From Xylanibacter rarus (lineage in GTDB: Bacteria > Bacteroidota > Bacteroidia > Bacteroidales > Bacteroidaceae), in the NCBI RefSeq assembly GCF_001275135.1, contig NZ_LFQU01000011.1, positions 1 to 64,000 on the forward strand: DNA of 64,000 nt, given 5' to 3'. Position numbers and translations under genes: made by a program. Positions 17,734 through 28,357 of this stretch are shown here, one piece after another. Each line of letters begins with the position of its first letter. Within the stretch, counting starts at the first letter, position 1. The notes beneath the pieces were generated by a model that was not told where the DNA came from, searched no databases, and worked only from the letters and a program-made list of their open reading frames with translations.

Positions 17734-20700
17734 ATGAGGAAGACGTTGAAGTGGGCCGGTGTGATAGTGCTGACACCGGTTTTGCTGTTTATTACGCTTG
17801 CAGTGCTGCTTTACATCCCTGCTGTACAGAATTGGGCTGTAAAGCAGGTGGTTGCGTATGCCTCTGATAAAACCGGCATGGACATCACGGTAGACCGTGT
17901 GCGGCTCGAGTTTCCGCTTGACCTCGGCGTGCATGGCTTCCGCATGATTCAGCAGAACGACTCGCTGCCGCAGGTGAAAGACACAGTGGCTGACGTCAGG
18001 AAACTTGTTGTTGACATACAGCTTTGGCCGTTGTTGAAGAAGAAGGTGGAGATAGACGCCTTCGAGTTCAACGGGCTTAAAGTGAATACGGCCGATTTTG
18101 TTCATGAAGCCCGCGTGAAGGGAAGCATCGACAGACTTTATCTGCGCAGCCACGGAATAGACTGGGGCAAGGAGACAATACTTGTCAATGAGGCCGAACT
18201 GAAAGATGCCTCTGTAAACGTGGAACTTAGCGACACGGTTCCGCCCGACACGTCGAAGAGCAAGAACTATTGGAAAATAACCGTAGAGAAGCTTGATATA
18301 GCCAATACGGGAGTTGTAGTACACATGCCCGGCGACACGCTTCAGGTAGGAGCCTATCTGGGTAAGGCTGAGGCGCGCAGCGGCTTCTTCGACCTTGGTA
18401 CGAGCCTTTACAGGCTGAATAGCCTTAAGCTTGACGACAGTCGCGTAAGCTATGACAACAATTTCAAGGTGCGCACAAAGGGACTAGACTATAATCATAT
18501 AAGTCTGTCAGACTTAAACATCAGCATTGATTCATTCTATTATTGTGCGCCTAAGCTCGACATGATATTGCGTGCCTGCTCGTTTAAGGAAAAGAGCGGC
18601 ATCACTGTCAATGACATCTCAGGTCCGTTTGCCATGGATTCTGTCAAGATATCCCTGCCTTCTTTCAGCCTGAAGACTCCCGACTCTTATCTGAAGGCCA
18701 ATCTTATAATGGACCTTAATGCGTTCAGCGACAAGAATCCGGGCAAGCTGCAGCTCAGGGCTGACGGTGAGTTTGGCAAGCAGGACATCATGCGCTTCAT
18801 GGGCAGTATGCCCACAGCGTTTATACGGCGTTGGCCTAATCAGCCGCTTTCGGTCAAGGCTGTCATATCCGGCAACATGAAATATCTTAAGTTTGCCGGA
18901 CTAAACCTTAAGCTGCCTACGGCGTTCAATGTCAACGCACGTGGCTTTGCCGCAAACATTAACGACGATAAGCGTCTGCGTGCAAATGTCACTCTTGATG
19001 CCAGAACATATAACCTGAGTTTTGTTAAGGCGCTGGCTGCGAGCAGTGGAGGTTCGTTTAATATACCTGCGGGAATTGTTCTCAAGGGCGACTTTAAGGC
19101 CAACGGCAAGCAATATGCGGCAGATTTCATAGCCCGTGAGGGCGAGGCAGTGTTAAGGCAAAGGCCGACTTTAATGCAGCCACCTTGGCTTATAAGGCTT
19201 CTGTTGCAGCCGATAATCTCCATCTTGGCCATTTCTTGCCGGGCAGCGGAATGGGCGATTTCACAGGCAGCATGAATGTTAAGGGCAACGGACTCGATTT
19301 CCTGTCGCATCGCACAGCTTTGCAGGCAAAGGCAGGCATAAGGAAATTCAGTTATGGCAAGTATAATTTTGACGGAATTGATTTCGACGCTAACCTTAAC
19401 AACGGCAAGGCGCATGCTTGCGTTAACAGTGCCAATCCGCTGATTAACGGTAATGTGAGGTTTGACGCATTCCTGAGCCGCAAGAAAATAATGTCCTCGC
19501 TTAAGGCTGACTTGAATCATGCCGACTGGTATGGACTTGGAATAGTGAAGTCGCCGTTCACGACATCTTTCAACTGTGAGATAGATGCGTATACAGATCT
19601 TAAGACATTGCTGGGCGTGAAGGGTAATCTGAGGAATCTGGTCATGACAGATTCGGCAAGGACCTACCGTCCGGATAACCTTGAGATTGACATGATCACG
19701 AGCAGCGACACAACTCACTTTGCCGCATATTGTGGTGACTTCCGTCTGAGGTTCAACGGCAGCGGCGGATATAAGAAAGTGCTTAAGCAGAGCGGATTCT
19801 TTATGGATGAACTGTCTGCCGAACTTAAAAATAAGAAAATAGACATATCCGTGCTGAGGTCTAAGCTGCCTTTGGCCGATCTTTATCTCACAACAGGAAA
19901 GAATAATCCTCTTAGCAGGTTTATAGCCAATGCCGGCTATGTGTTCCAGGATGCAAGCATAGACATAAAGTCGTCGCCGCATACGGGACTAAACGGCAGC
20001 GTTCAGCTTCTTGAACTTCAGAAGAACACCCTGGTGCTCGATACCGTGCGCTTTAATATTGTGTCAGACTCTACGCAATGCTCTTACAACGGACAGGTGC
20101 GCAACAACAGCGACAACAAGCAGTATGTATTCAATGCCTTGTTCGATGGATATGTGTTTGAAAAAGGTTCGGGCGTAAACTTCAAGGTGTATGATGCAAA
20201 AGACAGCCTCGGACTCAAGATGGGCATTGAGGCCTCGATGGAGGAGAACGGCATAAAGATGCACATGCTTACTGACGATCCGATTCTCGGATATAAGAAG
20301 TTTGAGGTTAACGAGAACAACTATATCTTCATGGGAACCGACCGGCGCATCATGGCAGACTTGCGCCTGAAGGCCGACGACGGAACGGGTATATATGCAT
20401 ATACTAACGACGAAAACACCGATGCGCTTCAGGACCTGACGATAGGACTTAACAAGTTTGATCTGTCGAAGCTGCTTACGGTTGTTCCGTATATGCCTCG
20501 CATAACCGGAATAATGAACGGCGACTTCCACTTGATACAGACAAAGGACGAGCTTTCTGTGTCATCGTCAGTAACTGTAGACAAGATGACATACGAGCGG
20601 ACACGCATGGGCAACATCGGATTTGAGTTTGTCTATATGCCTCAGTCGGACGGAACCCACAGCGTTGACGGAATGCTCATGTGTAACGATAATCAGGTGG

Positions 20701-22337
20701 CAGACATTAGCGGATCGTATAAGTCGGAAGGTGACGGACAACTGGATGTTACGATGAATATGTCCCGCCTGCCGATGCGTCTGCTCAACGGATTCATTCC
20801 TGACCGTATCATTCGTCTGAAAGGTTATGCCGACGGCTCTCTTGATGTTAAAGGTACGCTGTCGCATCCACGTGCCAATGGCGAGCTTACGTTGGATTCT
20901 TGTTATATGCGCAGTGCGCAGTATGGCATACGTATGCGTCTTAGCGAGGAGCCTATCCGTATCGTAGGAAGCAATCTGCTGTTCGAGAATTTCAAGATGT
21001 TTGCAAACAATGACAACCCGTTGATTCTCGACGGAAACATCGACTTCTCTGACGTTGCCAATATGTCTATGGATCTGCGCATGGCTGCCAAGAACTGTCA
21101 GATAATTGACGCCAAGGAAAACAGGCGCAGTGTGGCTTTCGGTAAGGCCTTTGTCGACTTTATCGGCACTATGCAGGGGCCGCTTAGCAATCTTAAACTA
21201 TTAGGACGACTTGATGTGCTCGGTTCTACCGACATGTCTTACATCCTGCGTGATTCGCCTTTGTCTACCGATAACCAGATGGACGAACTTGTTAAGTTTA
21301 CAAGCTTCAGTGACACTACAGAGGCCGTTGTAACACATCAGCCGCTGTCGGGCTTCAGCATGGATCTCACGATGAATATTGCCCAAGGATCACACGTCAT
21401 GTGCTATCTTAACGCAGACCATTCTAACTATATCGACCTTATGGGCGGCGGAAGCCTGCGCATGAAGTACGGCTTGACAGGCGACATCGTGTTGACCGGA
21501 AAATATACTCTCGACAATGGCGAGATGAAATATTCGTTGCCTATTATTCCTCTTAAGACGTTTACCATTCAGGACGGAAGCAATATTGAGTTTACCGGCG
21601 ACCCGATGAACCCGAAGCTAAACATAACGGCCACGGAGAGAACAAAGGCAAGTGTGTCTAACGGCGGGGAGCAAGGGCGTACGGTTGAGTTCGACTGTGG
21701 CGTGGTTATAACCAAGACCCTTTCGGACATGGGACTTGAGTTTACGCTCGATGCGCCGGAGGATATGTCGCTGCATAACGAGCTGATGGCAATGAGCGTA
21801 GAGCAGCGCGGCCGACTTGCCGTTACGATGCTTACCACGGGCATGTATATAGCCGACGGTAACACCAGCGGATTCTCCATGAACAACGCGCTAAGTTCGT
21901 TCCTGCAGAGCGAGATTAACAATATTACGGGAAGTGCGTTGCGCACGCTCGACCTCAGTTTCGGTATGGACAATGCCACTGACGCCAGCGGAAACACCCA
22001 CACAGACTATTCGTTCAAGTTTGCTAAGCGTTTCTGGAACAACAGAATGAAGATTGTAGTAGGCGGAAAAGTGTCAACTGGTGCCGACGTGGCTAATCAG
22101 AACGAGTCGTTCTTTGACAACGTGACGCTCGAATACCGCCTGAGCAACTCTTCAGACACTTATGTCAAGCTGTTCTATGACAACAATGCTTACGACTGGC
22201 TTGAAGGCACCACCCGCGAGTATGGCGTAGGTTTCATCTGGAGAAGAAGCCTGCAGCATTTTAAGGATATATTCAGTTTCAAGAAGAAGGACGCGATTAT
22301 TCCGTTGCGCTCTGATACAATACCTGACAAGAAATGA
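17734..22337 (+). pseudogene. tamB: TamB translocation/assembly protein, split by a one-base frameshift
   Basis: A giant AsmA/TamB-family protein with one N-terminal membrane anchor (about 10-30) and a long periplasmic beta-rich groove ending in a DUF490 domain. It is thought to carry lipid or assist barrel insertion between inner and outer membranes. I start at the ATG at 17734, which gives the anchor directly. The first frame runs to a stop at 19275. The homologous sequence leaves that frame near 19146 and continues from there to 22337 (the second frame could be read from a TTG at 19185). Adding one G at GAGGCAGT (19144-19151) restores a 1,535-codon gene of normal family length. Its last 4 nt overlap tamL. 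Whether this is a real mutation or a sequencing error cannot be decided here. Confidence 0.85.
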
Positions 22338-24694
22338 GACTATCGGTAAAGAATATAATATATGTGGCCAGAAGGTCGTTTCCGTCGTTGCGCGTTCTTG
22401 CGCTTCGTGTGTGCCTGTTGGCTGCCGTTTCGGTGTTGCTGTGGTCGTGCTCAACCACCAGCGGCATACCGAAGGGTGACCAGTTGTTCATCGGACTGAC
22501 AAAGATCGATTATCAGGACTATGAGAAAAGCGACCATTATGAGACAACTCGTGAGGAGGTTGAGGCTTCGTTGGCTACAGCTCCCAACGGCGCCTTGTTC
22601 GGCAGTTCGTATTATCGCACGCCGTTTCCTTACGGCTTGTGGATATGGAACGCCTTTTCAGGCTCAAAGAACAAGATAGCACAATGGATGACCAAGACGT
22701 TTGGCAAGTCGCCCGTGCTCATGAGTCAGGTAAATCCTCAGCTCCGTGCCTCAGTGGCGCAGTCGGTGCTACGCAATCATGGCTATATGAACGGAACGGT
22801 AGAGTATGAGATTGTGGAACAGAAAAATCCAAAGAAGCGCAAGATAGGATACACCGTAAAGTTCGGACCGCTGCTCACGGTGGACACACTTCAGTATGTG
22901 GGCTTTCCGGAGATGGCAGACACGCTGTTAGAGAAGACAAAGGATGAGGCCAAAATAAAGAGCGGTTCGCCTTTTGACGCCTCTGCTCTTGACGCAGAGC
23001 GCAACCGTATAGCCACTTTGTTCCGCAACAACGGCTATTATTATTATCAGCCGAGTTTCGCCTCTTATCTTGCCGACACAACCATCACGCCCGGCAAGGC
23101 CAGCCTGCGCCTGCAGATGGCCGACAATCTGCCGGAACTTGCCAAGCACAAGTGGTATATAGGAAAAATCAGAATAGACATCCGCAAACAGTTTATGGAG
23201 GTGCTGAAAGACTCGTTCAGCCATCGCTATTTCACGGTCAGGTTCAACGGCCGCAAGCCGCCGATACGTCCGCGAATAATCTTGAGCGACCTGAAACTGC
23301 GTCCGCGTAAGCTTTTCAGATATGACGACTATTTGGAATCTTCAAACAAACTTAGCGGATCGGGGCAGTTCAGCTCGGTTGAGTTTGCGTTTACGCCGCG
23401 CGACACCACAGCAACATGCGACACGCTCGACCTTAACCTGTCGTGTACGTTCGGCAAGCCTTATGACTTTTATATAGAAACCAACTACACCAACAAGATA
23501 AACGGCCGCACCGGTCCCGAGCTTGTTATCGGTTTCACAAAGCGCAACGCCTTCCGTGGCGGCGAGAAGCTCGACATAAACCTTCACGGCTCTTACGAAT
23601 GGCAGAAGGGCGGCAACGTCAGCGGCTCGTCGACAGACATGAATTCATACGAGTATGGTGCAGACGCATCAATAGAGTTTCCGCGCCTTATTGTCCCGTT
23701 CCTTAAGCATCGACGCTATTTCACAACGCCTACAACATACGCCAAGATCGGTATGAACGTGATGAAGCGTCCTGATTATTTCAAGATGCACACCTTCTCT
23801 GCCGAATGGACCTATAAGTGGCAGCGTTCGGCTACGTGGCGCCATGAGTTCAGTCCACTGACGCTGCAGTATCAGCGCCTTAACTACACCACGGCTAAAT
23901 TTGACTCCATACTTCAGGAAAATCCGTATTTGCAGACATCTATGCAAAATACGTTTATCCCAAAGATGCGCTATATGCTCGCATATAGCAGCACTGTGAA
24001 ACACCGCAACCCTGTTGTATGGCAGACCACCATCACGGAGTCTGGCAACATCTTGTCGCTTGCTTATATGGCTGCCGGAAACAAATGGGGCGAAGTGGGC
24101 AAGCAGCTGTTTAAGAATCCATACGCGCAGTTCCTCAAAATAGAAACCGACTTCAGCAAGATATGGCAGCTGGGGCAGAAGTCGCAGCTTGTGTGGCATA
24201 TCAGTGCCGGAGTGATTTACACCTACGGCAACAGTCTGGCTGCGCCTTACAGCGAGCAGTTTTATGTGGGAGGAGCCAACAGCATAAGAGCCTTTGCGGT
24301 GAGAAGCATAGGTCCGGGAAGCTACACCACCAACGAGTCAAAACTGTCGTATCTCGACCAGACAGGCGACATAAAGCTGCAGCTTAACCTTGAGTATCGC
24401 TTTAATCTTTTCGGCAACCTTTACGGAGCAGCCTTTATAGATGCCGGCAATGTGTGGGCCCTGCGTGACGACGGTTATCGCGAGGGCGCCAAGTTCCAGT
24501 TTAAGAACGCCCTGAAGGAAATGGCTCTCGGCACGGGAGTAGGTCTGCGCTACGACCTCGACTTCCTCGTGTTGCGTCTCGATTGGGGTGTAGGTCTTCA
24601 CGTGCCGTTCGATACGGGCAAGAGCGGATTCTATAACATTCCCAAGTTCAGCGACGGCCAGGCCATTCATATCGCCGTCGGCTATCCTTTCTGA
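22334..24694 (+). CDS. tamL: TamL, outer-membrane BamA/TamA-family lipoprotein
   Basis: A 786-residue Omp85-superfamily protein. A basic N terminus and hydrophobic stretch end at Cys39 (LLWSC), consistent with the lipoprotein form of TamA known as TamL in Bacteroidetes. POTRA-like domains fill roughly 60-300, and a C-terminal beta-barrel contains the surface-antigen pattern (FYVGGANSIRAFAVRSIGPG) and ends in Phe. It partners with TamB in envelope assembly. The start overlaps the tamB stop by 4 nt, so the two are translationally coupled. Confidence 0.9.
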   Translation: MRLSVKNIIYVARRSFPSLRVLALRVCLLAAVSVLLWSCSTTSGIPKGDQLFIGLTKIDYQDYEKSDHYETTREEVEASLATAPNGALFGSSYYRTPFPYGLWIWNAFSGSKNKIAQWMTKTFGKSPVLMSQVNPQLRASVAQSVLRNHGYMNGTVEYEIVEQKNPKKRKIGYTVKFGPLLTVDTLQYVGFPEMADTLLEKTKDEAKIKSGSPFDASALDAERNRIATLFRNNGYYYYQPSFASYLADTTITPGKASLRLQMADNLPELAKHKWYIGKIRIDIRKQFMEVLKDSFSHRYFTVRFNGRKPPIRPRIILSDLKLRPRKLFRYDDYLESSNKLSGSGQFSSVEFAFTPRDTTATCDTLDLNLSCTFGKPYDFYIETNYTNKINGRTGPELVIGFTKRNAFRGGEKLDINLHGSYEWQKGGNVSGSSTDMNSYEYGADASIEFPRLIVPFLKHRRYFTTPTTYAKIGMNVMKRPDYFKMHTFSAEWTYKWQRSATWRHEFSPLTLQYQRLNYTTAKFDSILQENPYLQTSMQNTFIPKMRYMLAYSSTVKHRNPVVWQTTITESGNILSLAYMAAGNKWGEVGKQLFKNPYAQFLKIETDFSKIWQLGQKSQLVWHISAGVIYTYGNSLAAPYSEQFYVGGANSIRAFAVRSIGPGSYTTNESKLSYLDQTGDIKLQLNLEYRFNLFGNLYGAAFIDAGNVWALRDDGYREGAKFQFKNALKEMALGTGVGLRYDLDFLVLRLDWGVGLHVPFDTGKSGFYNIPKFSDGQAIHIAVGYPF

Positions 24695-24718
24695 TGCAGT
24701 TTTTTGCTAACGTTATTT

Positions 24719-24758
24719 GCCGGACACAGTGTTAATGGCTGATTCTGTTGTGTCCGGC
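24719..24758 (+). terminator. Hairpin after tamL
   Basis: Perfect 10-bp arms GCCGGACACA (24719-24728) and TGTGTCCGGC (24749-24758). Only a modest pyrimidine tract follows, so termination is likely but not proven. Confidence 0.5.
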
Positions 24759-24954
24759 TCTGCTTGCTTCTCCCGTAGGAAAAGCACAAATCTGCCAATT
24801 CTGTAAGGCGTACGGCCCTGTGTTCCTGCGCTGCATTTTGGCGTTCTGCATGCTGAAGAGAAACAGCATTGATTTGCTGCGCCGGTTTGTCATAATGTTA
24901 TGTATGACATTATTTTACTTTCTTTGTGATTTTTGTTGGCGCTCTCATACTGCG

Positions 24955-25250
24955 TTATTTTGAAATTAAAATCATTCGGACGAAAATATGGGCAAAATAC
25001 GTGTGCAGTTGCAATGTCTTGTGATATAAGATGTTATGCTTATATCCAAAATAATGTGCATCAATTTTTGTTCAGAAACGATATGAAAAGCCTGTATTTT
25101 TGCCTAAAAACAGCCTTGTTTTGCGTTGCCAGATGTGCCGTTTTTGAGTAAAAACTCATAGGTTTACCACTAATTAACCTGCCGTTTGACTCTCTTTTGT
25201 AAATATGCTTTACCTGTTGGTGCTTAAATCATGCTCCGCTTTTTCTATTT
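24955..25250 (-). repeat. Dispersed intergenic repeat family 1, copy B
   Basis: The inverted partner of 14725-15025, about 10 kb away. Together the two bracket the TetR/fabG/tam block in opposite orientation. It shows no open frame, transposase or terminal inverted repeats. The rest of the gap from 24759 to 25520 has only a possible -7 element TATATTTG at 25420-25427 before the nucleotidyltransferase. Confidence 0.8.
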
Positions 25251-25520
25251 CAGGCTGAATTTGTGATAAAGTCAAAGTGACACAATGCGCTGTTATTTCC
25301 TGAGTCTGCTTACAAACAGACTTTGTGGAACACGGCATGATAAGTTACGCCTTGTTTGTTTGCCAATGTTTTTTATGTCGAAAACGCCACGAAAAACGCC
25401 GCCTTTCATAAAAAATGAGTATATTTGCATTCTGTTATTTATGAACAATATCCTGACATAACTGTTTAACACGCATTGCCGGGACATAAAGTTAAACCTT
25501 AAAATAAAATTACGTACAAT

Positions 25521-26432
25521 ATGAAACCTGCATTATTATTGCTGGCAGCCGGAATGGGAAGCCGTTACGGTGGTTTGAAACAGCTCGACGGCCTGGGTCC
25601 TAACGGCGAGACAATCATGGACTATTCTATTTATGATGCCATAAAGGCCGGATTTGGCAAGATTGTTTTTATTATCCGAAAAGATTTTGAAGACGATTTT
25701 CGCGAGAAGATTCTTAGCAAATACGAAGGCCATGTGCCTGTAGAGCTGTGCTTCCAGAGTCTCGACAGTCTGCCTGAAGGCTTCAGCTGTCCTGAAGGCC
25801 GTGTAAAGCCGTGGGGTACAAACCATGCCGTTCTTATGGCAAAAGACGTTATCAAGGAGCCGTTCTGCGTGATCAACTGCGACGACTTCTACAACCGCGA
25901 TGCATTCATGGTTATAGGCAAGTTCCTGTCTGAACTTCCCGAGGGTAGCCGCGGCAATTATGCCATGGTAGGTTTCCGCGTTGGCAACACTCTGTCTGAC
26001 AACGGAACCGTGGCACGTGGCATCTGCTCAAAGGATGATGCCGGCAATCTGACCACTGTGGTTGAGCGCACTGAGATTATGCGCGTAAACGGTCCTGTAT
26101 GCTACAAGGACGAGCAGGGCGAATGGGTGGCAGTTGAGGACAACACACCGGTGTCAATGAATATGTGGGGATTCACTCCCGATTATTTCGAGCACAGCGA
26201 GGCTTATTTCAAGGAGTTCCTCTCTGATCCGAAAAACATGGAGAACCTCAAGGCCGAGTTCTTTATTCCGCTTATGGTGAATAAGCTGATTAACGACAAG
26301 ACAGCCACAGTGAAGGTGCTTGACACAACCAGCAAGTGGTTTGGCGTAACTTATTCTGCCGACCGTCAGGCTGTTGTAGACAAGATTCAGAGTCTTGTTG
26401 ACGAAGGCGTTTATCCCAACAAACTTTTTTAA
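25521..26432 (+). CDS. Sugar-phosphate nucleotidyltransferase
   Basis: A 303-residue protein with a Rossmann-like NTP-transferase fold. The N-terminal signature LLAAGMGSRYGGLKQL is the nucleotide-binding loop, and INCDDFYN supplies the metal-binding Asp residues. This class joins a nucleoside triphosphate to a sugar 1-phosphate to make NDP-sugars. The sugar and the base cannot be assigned. It is followed by its own short terminator, so it is probably monocistronic. Confidence 0.85.
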   Translation: MKPALLLLAAGMGSRYGGLKQLDGLGPNGETIMDYSIYDAIKAGFGKIVFIIRKDFEDDFREKILSKYEGHVPVELCFQSLDSLPEGFSCPEGRVKPWGTNHAVLMAKDVIKEPFCVINCDDFYNRDAFMVIGKFLSELPEGSRGNYAMVGFRVGNTLSDNGTVARGICSKDDAGNLTTVVERTEIMRVNGPVCYKDEQGEWVAVEDNTPVSMNMWGFTPDYFEHSEAYFKEFLSDPKNMENLKAEFFIPLMVNKLINDKTATVKVLDTTSKWFGVTYSADRQAVVDKIQSLVDEGVYPNKLF

Positions 26433-26452
26433 AACTGAATATTGCCACAAAC

Positions 26453-26473
26453 AGCGGCGTTGAGCCGCTTTTC
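26453..26473 (+). terminator. Short terminator after the nucleotidyltransferase
   Basis: AGCGGC-GTTGA-GCCGCT followed by TTTTC: a compact GC-rich stem with a short T run. Confidence 0.6.
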
Positions 26474-26541
26474 AATATGTTGCAGTGCAGGGCTCATGTT
26501 GTTATGCCCGCGCTTGAAACACATTCCTATTTTGATAAATA

Positions 26542-27567
26542 ATGGACATTAACTTGCTTACAGCTGCGGAGACCGAAAGCCTCCGCAGCCTTATCCTCAG
26601 TTCAGACAATATTATTCTTTGCTGCCACCGCAGTCCCGACGGCGATGCTCTTGGCTCGCTGCTCGGCATGGCAGAGTTTTTGCGTCAGCAGGGCAAGGTG
26701 CCCGTGGCTGTCGTTCCCGATGCCTATCCCGACTTCTTGCAGTGGCTGCCGGGCACGGAGCGCATCATAAGATACGACAAGCATAAAAGCTTTGTCGACG
26801 GACTTTTGGCTTCGGCCGATCTTGTGTTCTGTCTCGACTTCAACACCTTCTCACGTACAGACGACATGGCAGACACGCTGGCTGCCTCGCCAGCAAAGAA
26901 GGTTCTCGTTGACCATCATCTTAATCCCGACATCGACACAGAGTTGTGTGTGTCGCATCCTGAGGCATGCAGCACGTGCGAACTGGTTTTCCGCCTGATA
27001 TGGCAGCTCGGCAGTTTCGACATGATGACGCGCAAGTGTGCCGTTCCGCTGTATTGCGGCATGATGACCGACACGGGCGGATTCACATACAACTCAACAC
27101 GCCCTGAGATTTTCTTCATTATAAGCCAGCTGCTTACCAAGGGCATCGATAAAGACAAAATCTACCGCAACGTTTACAACAACTACAGCGAGTGGCGCAT
27201 GAGGCTCATCGGCTATGTGCTTAACGAGAAAATGGTGGTTATGCAGGAGGAGCGTGCTGCCTATTTCGTTCTGACGCGCGACGATCTTAAGCGCTTTCAT
27301 TACATCAAGGGCGACGCCGAAGGACTGGTTAACATGCCCCTGCAGATAAAAGGCCTGAGGCTGAGCATATCGCTCAGGCAGGACACCGAGAAGGACAATC
27401 TTGTGTGGGTGAGCACACGCTCTGTGGATAACTTCCCGTGCAACAAGCTTGCAGAACAGTATTTCAACGGCGGCGGCCATCTAAACGCTGCAGGCGGACG
27501 CCTTGAATGCTCGGTTGAAGAGGCTGAGGCACTGGTAAGGAAGGCCGTAACCGAATTCAAGTTCTGA
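26542..27567 (+). CDS. DHH family phosphoesterase, NrnA-like nano-RNase/pAp phosphatase
   Basis: A 341-residue DHH/DHHA1 protein. The metal-binding motifs HRSPDGDALGS (about 30-40) and DHH (about 134-136) are present, and the C-terminal DHHA1 domain ends in GGGHLNAAGGRL, which binds substrate. NrnA proteins degrade 2-5 nt RNAs and dephosphorylate pAp. Length and motif order fit NrnA well. It is read on the same strand as its neighbours without obvious coupling. Confidence 0.88.
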   Translation: MDINLLTAAETESLRSLILSSDNIILCCHRSPDGDALGSLLGMAEFLRQQGKVPVAVVPDAYPDFLQWLPGTERIIRYDKHKSFVDGLLASADLVFCLDFNTFSRTDDMADTLAASPAKKVLVDHHLNPDIDTELCVSHPEACSTCELVFRLIWQLGSFDMMTRKCAVPLYCGMMTDTGGFTYNSTRPEIFFIISQLLTKGIDKDKIYRNVYNNYSEWRMRLIGYVLNEKMVVMQEERAAYFVLTRDDLKRFHYIKGDAEGLVNMPLQIKGLRLSISLRQDTEKDNLVWVSTRSVDNFPCNKLAEQYFNGGGHLNAAGGRLECSVEEAEALVRKAVTEFKF

Positions 27568-27676
27568 CATACGGCTTTTTTATCTGTCAAAAGGCAATAT
27601 CCGCGTTAATTTGCCGAATATCAGTTAAAGTAGCATAATTATAAATTGCGATGTGGCGTAATTAGTGTATTTTTTG

Positions 27677-27684
27677 TAATTTTG
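27677..27684 (+). promoter_or_regulatory. Probable -7 element for the DUF4827 gene and glmM
   Basis: TAATTTTG matches TAnnTTTG and is 31 nt before the start codon. The -33 element is not clear. Confidence 0.4.
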
Positions 27685-27715
27685 CCAGTCGTACTTACAT
27701 ATTATAAAAAATAGA

Positions 27716-28354
27716 ATGAGAAATTTAGCTTTGGCTTTCATAGCCTTTATCGCAGCCGTAACGGTTATAAGCTGTGATGATACAGAGACTTATGCAGAGC
27801 AGAAAGATAAGGAGCGTGCTGCAATTAGTAGATTTATTGCCGATTCGGCCATAACTGTCATAACTGAGTCGCAGTTTAAGGAGCAGGGATACAAGACCGA
27901 TGTGAGCAAGAATGAGTTTGTGCTGATGCAGAATTCAGGAGTTTACATGCAGATTGTCAGAGAGGGATGCGGTGAGAAGATAAAGGAAGGCGAGACCACA
28001 ACCGTGCTTTGCCGCTTCACCGAATATAACATTCTTACCGACTCTTTGCAGCTGACAAACGACATCCTCAGTTTTTCTTCTATTGTTGACAAAATGACCG
28101 TAACAAACAGCAGCGGATCGTTTACAGCGTCGTTTATCGACGGACAGAGCGTCATGGCCATGTTCTATGGCACAACGTCAGTTCCGTCAGGTTGGCTTGT
28201 TCCGTTGACTTATATAAAGGTTGGACGTCCTGAAAATGCAGGAGACGAGATAGCCAAGGTTAATCTCATCGTTCCGCACACACAGGGACATGCCTATGCT
28301 TCTTCGGGCGTTTATCCTTGCTATTACACGATAACTTACGAAAGGGGAAGATAA
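27716..28354 (+). CDS. DUF4827 lipoprotein, distantly FKBP-like
   Basis: A 212-residue protein with a signal peptide ending in a lipobox (VISC, Cys about 20). The body resembles DUF4827, a Bacteroidetes family distantly related to FKBP peptidyl-prolyl isomerases (GWLVPLTYIKVGRPENAGDEIAKVNLIVPH near the end corresponds to the FKBP core). An envelope folding role is possible, but no activity can be asserted. glmM starts 3 nt after its stop, so the two are an operon. Confidence 0.75.
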   Translation: MRNLALAFIAFIAAVTVISCDDTETYAEQKDKERAAISRFIADSAITVITESQFKEQGYKTDVSKNEFVLMQNSGVYMQIVREGCGEKIKEGETTTVLCRFTEYNILTDSLQLTNDILSFSSIVDKMTVTNSSGSFTASFIDGQSVMAMFYGTTSVPSGWLVPLTYIKVGRPENAGDEIAKVNLIVPHTQGHAYASSGVYPCYYTITYERGR

Positions 28355-28357
28355 ATA

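Noticed and set aside
18840-19982. Minus-strand open frame (380 codons) across the tamB frameshift
   Set aside because: Antisense shadow in a region where both tamB frames are clearly homologous to TamB.
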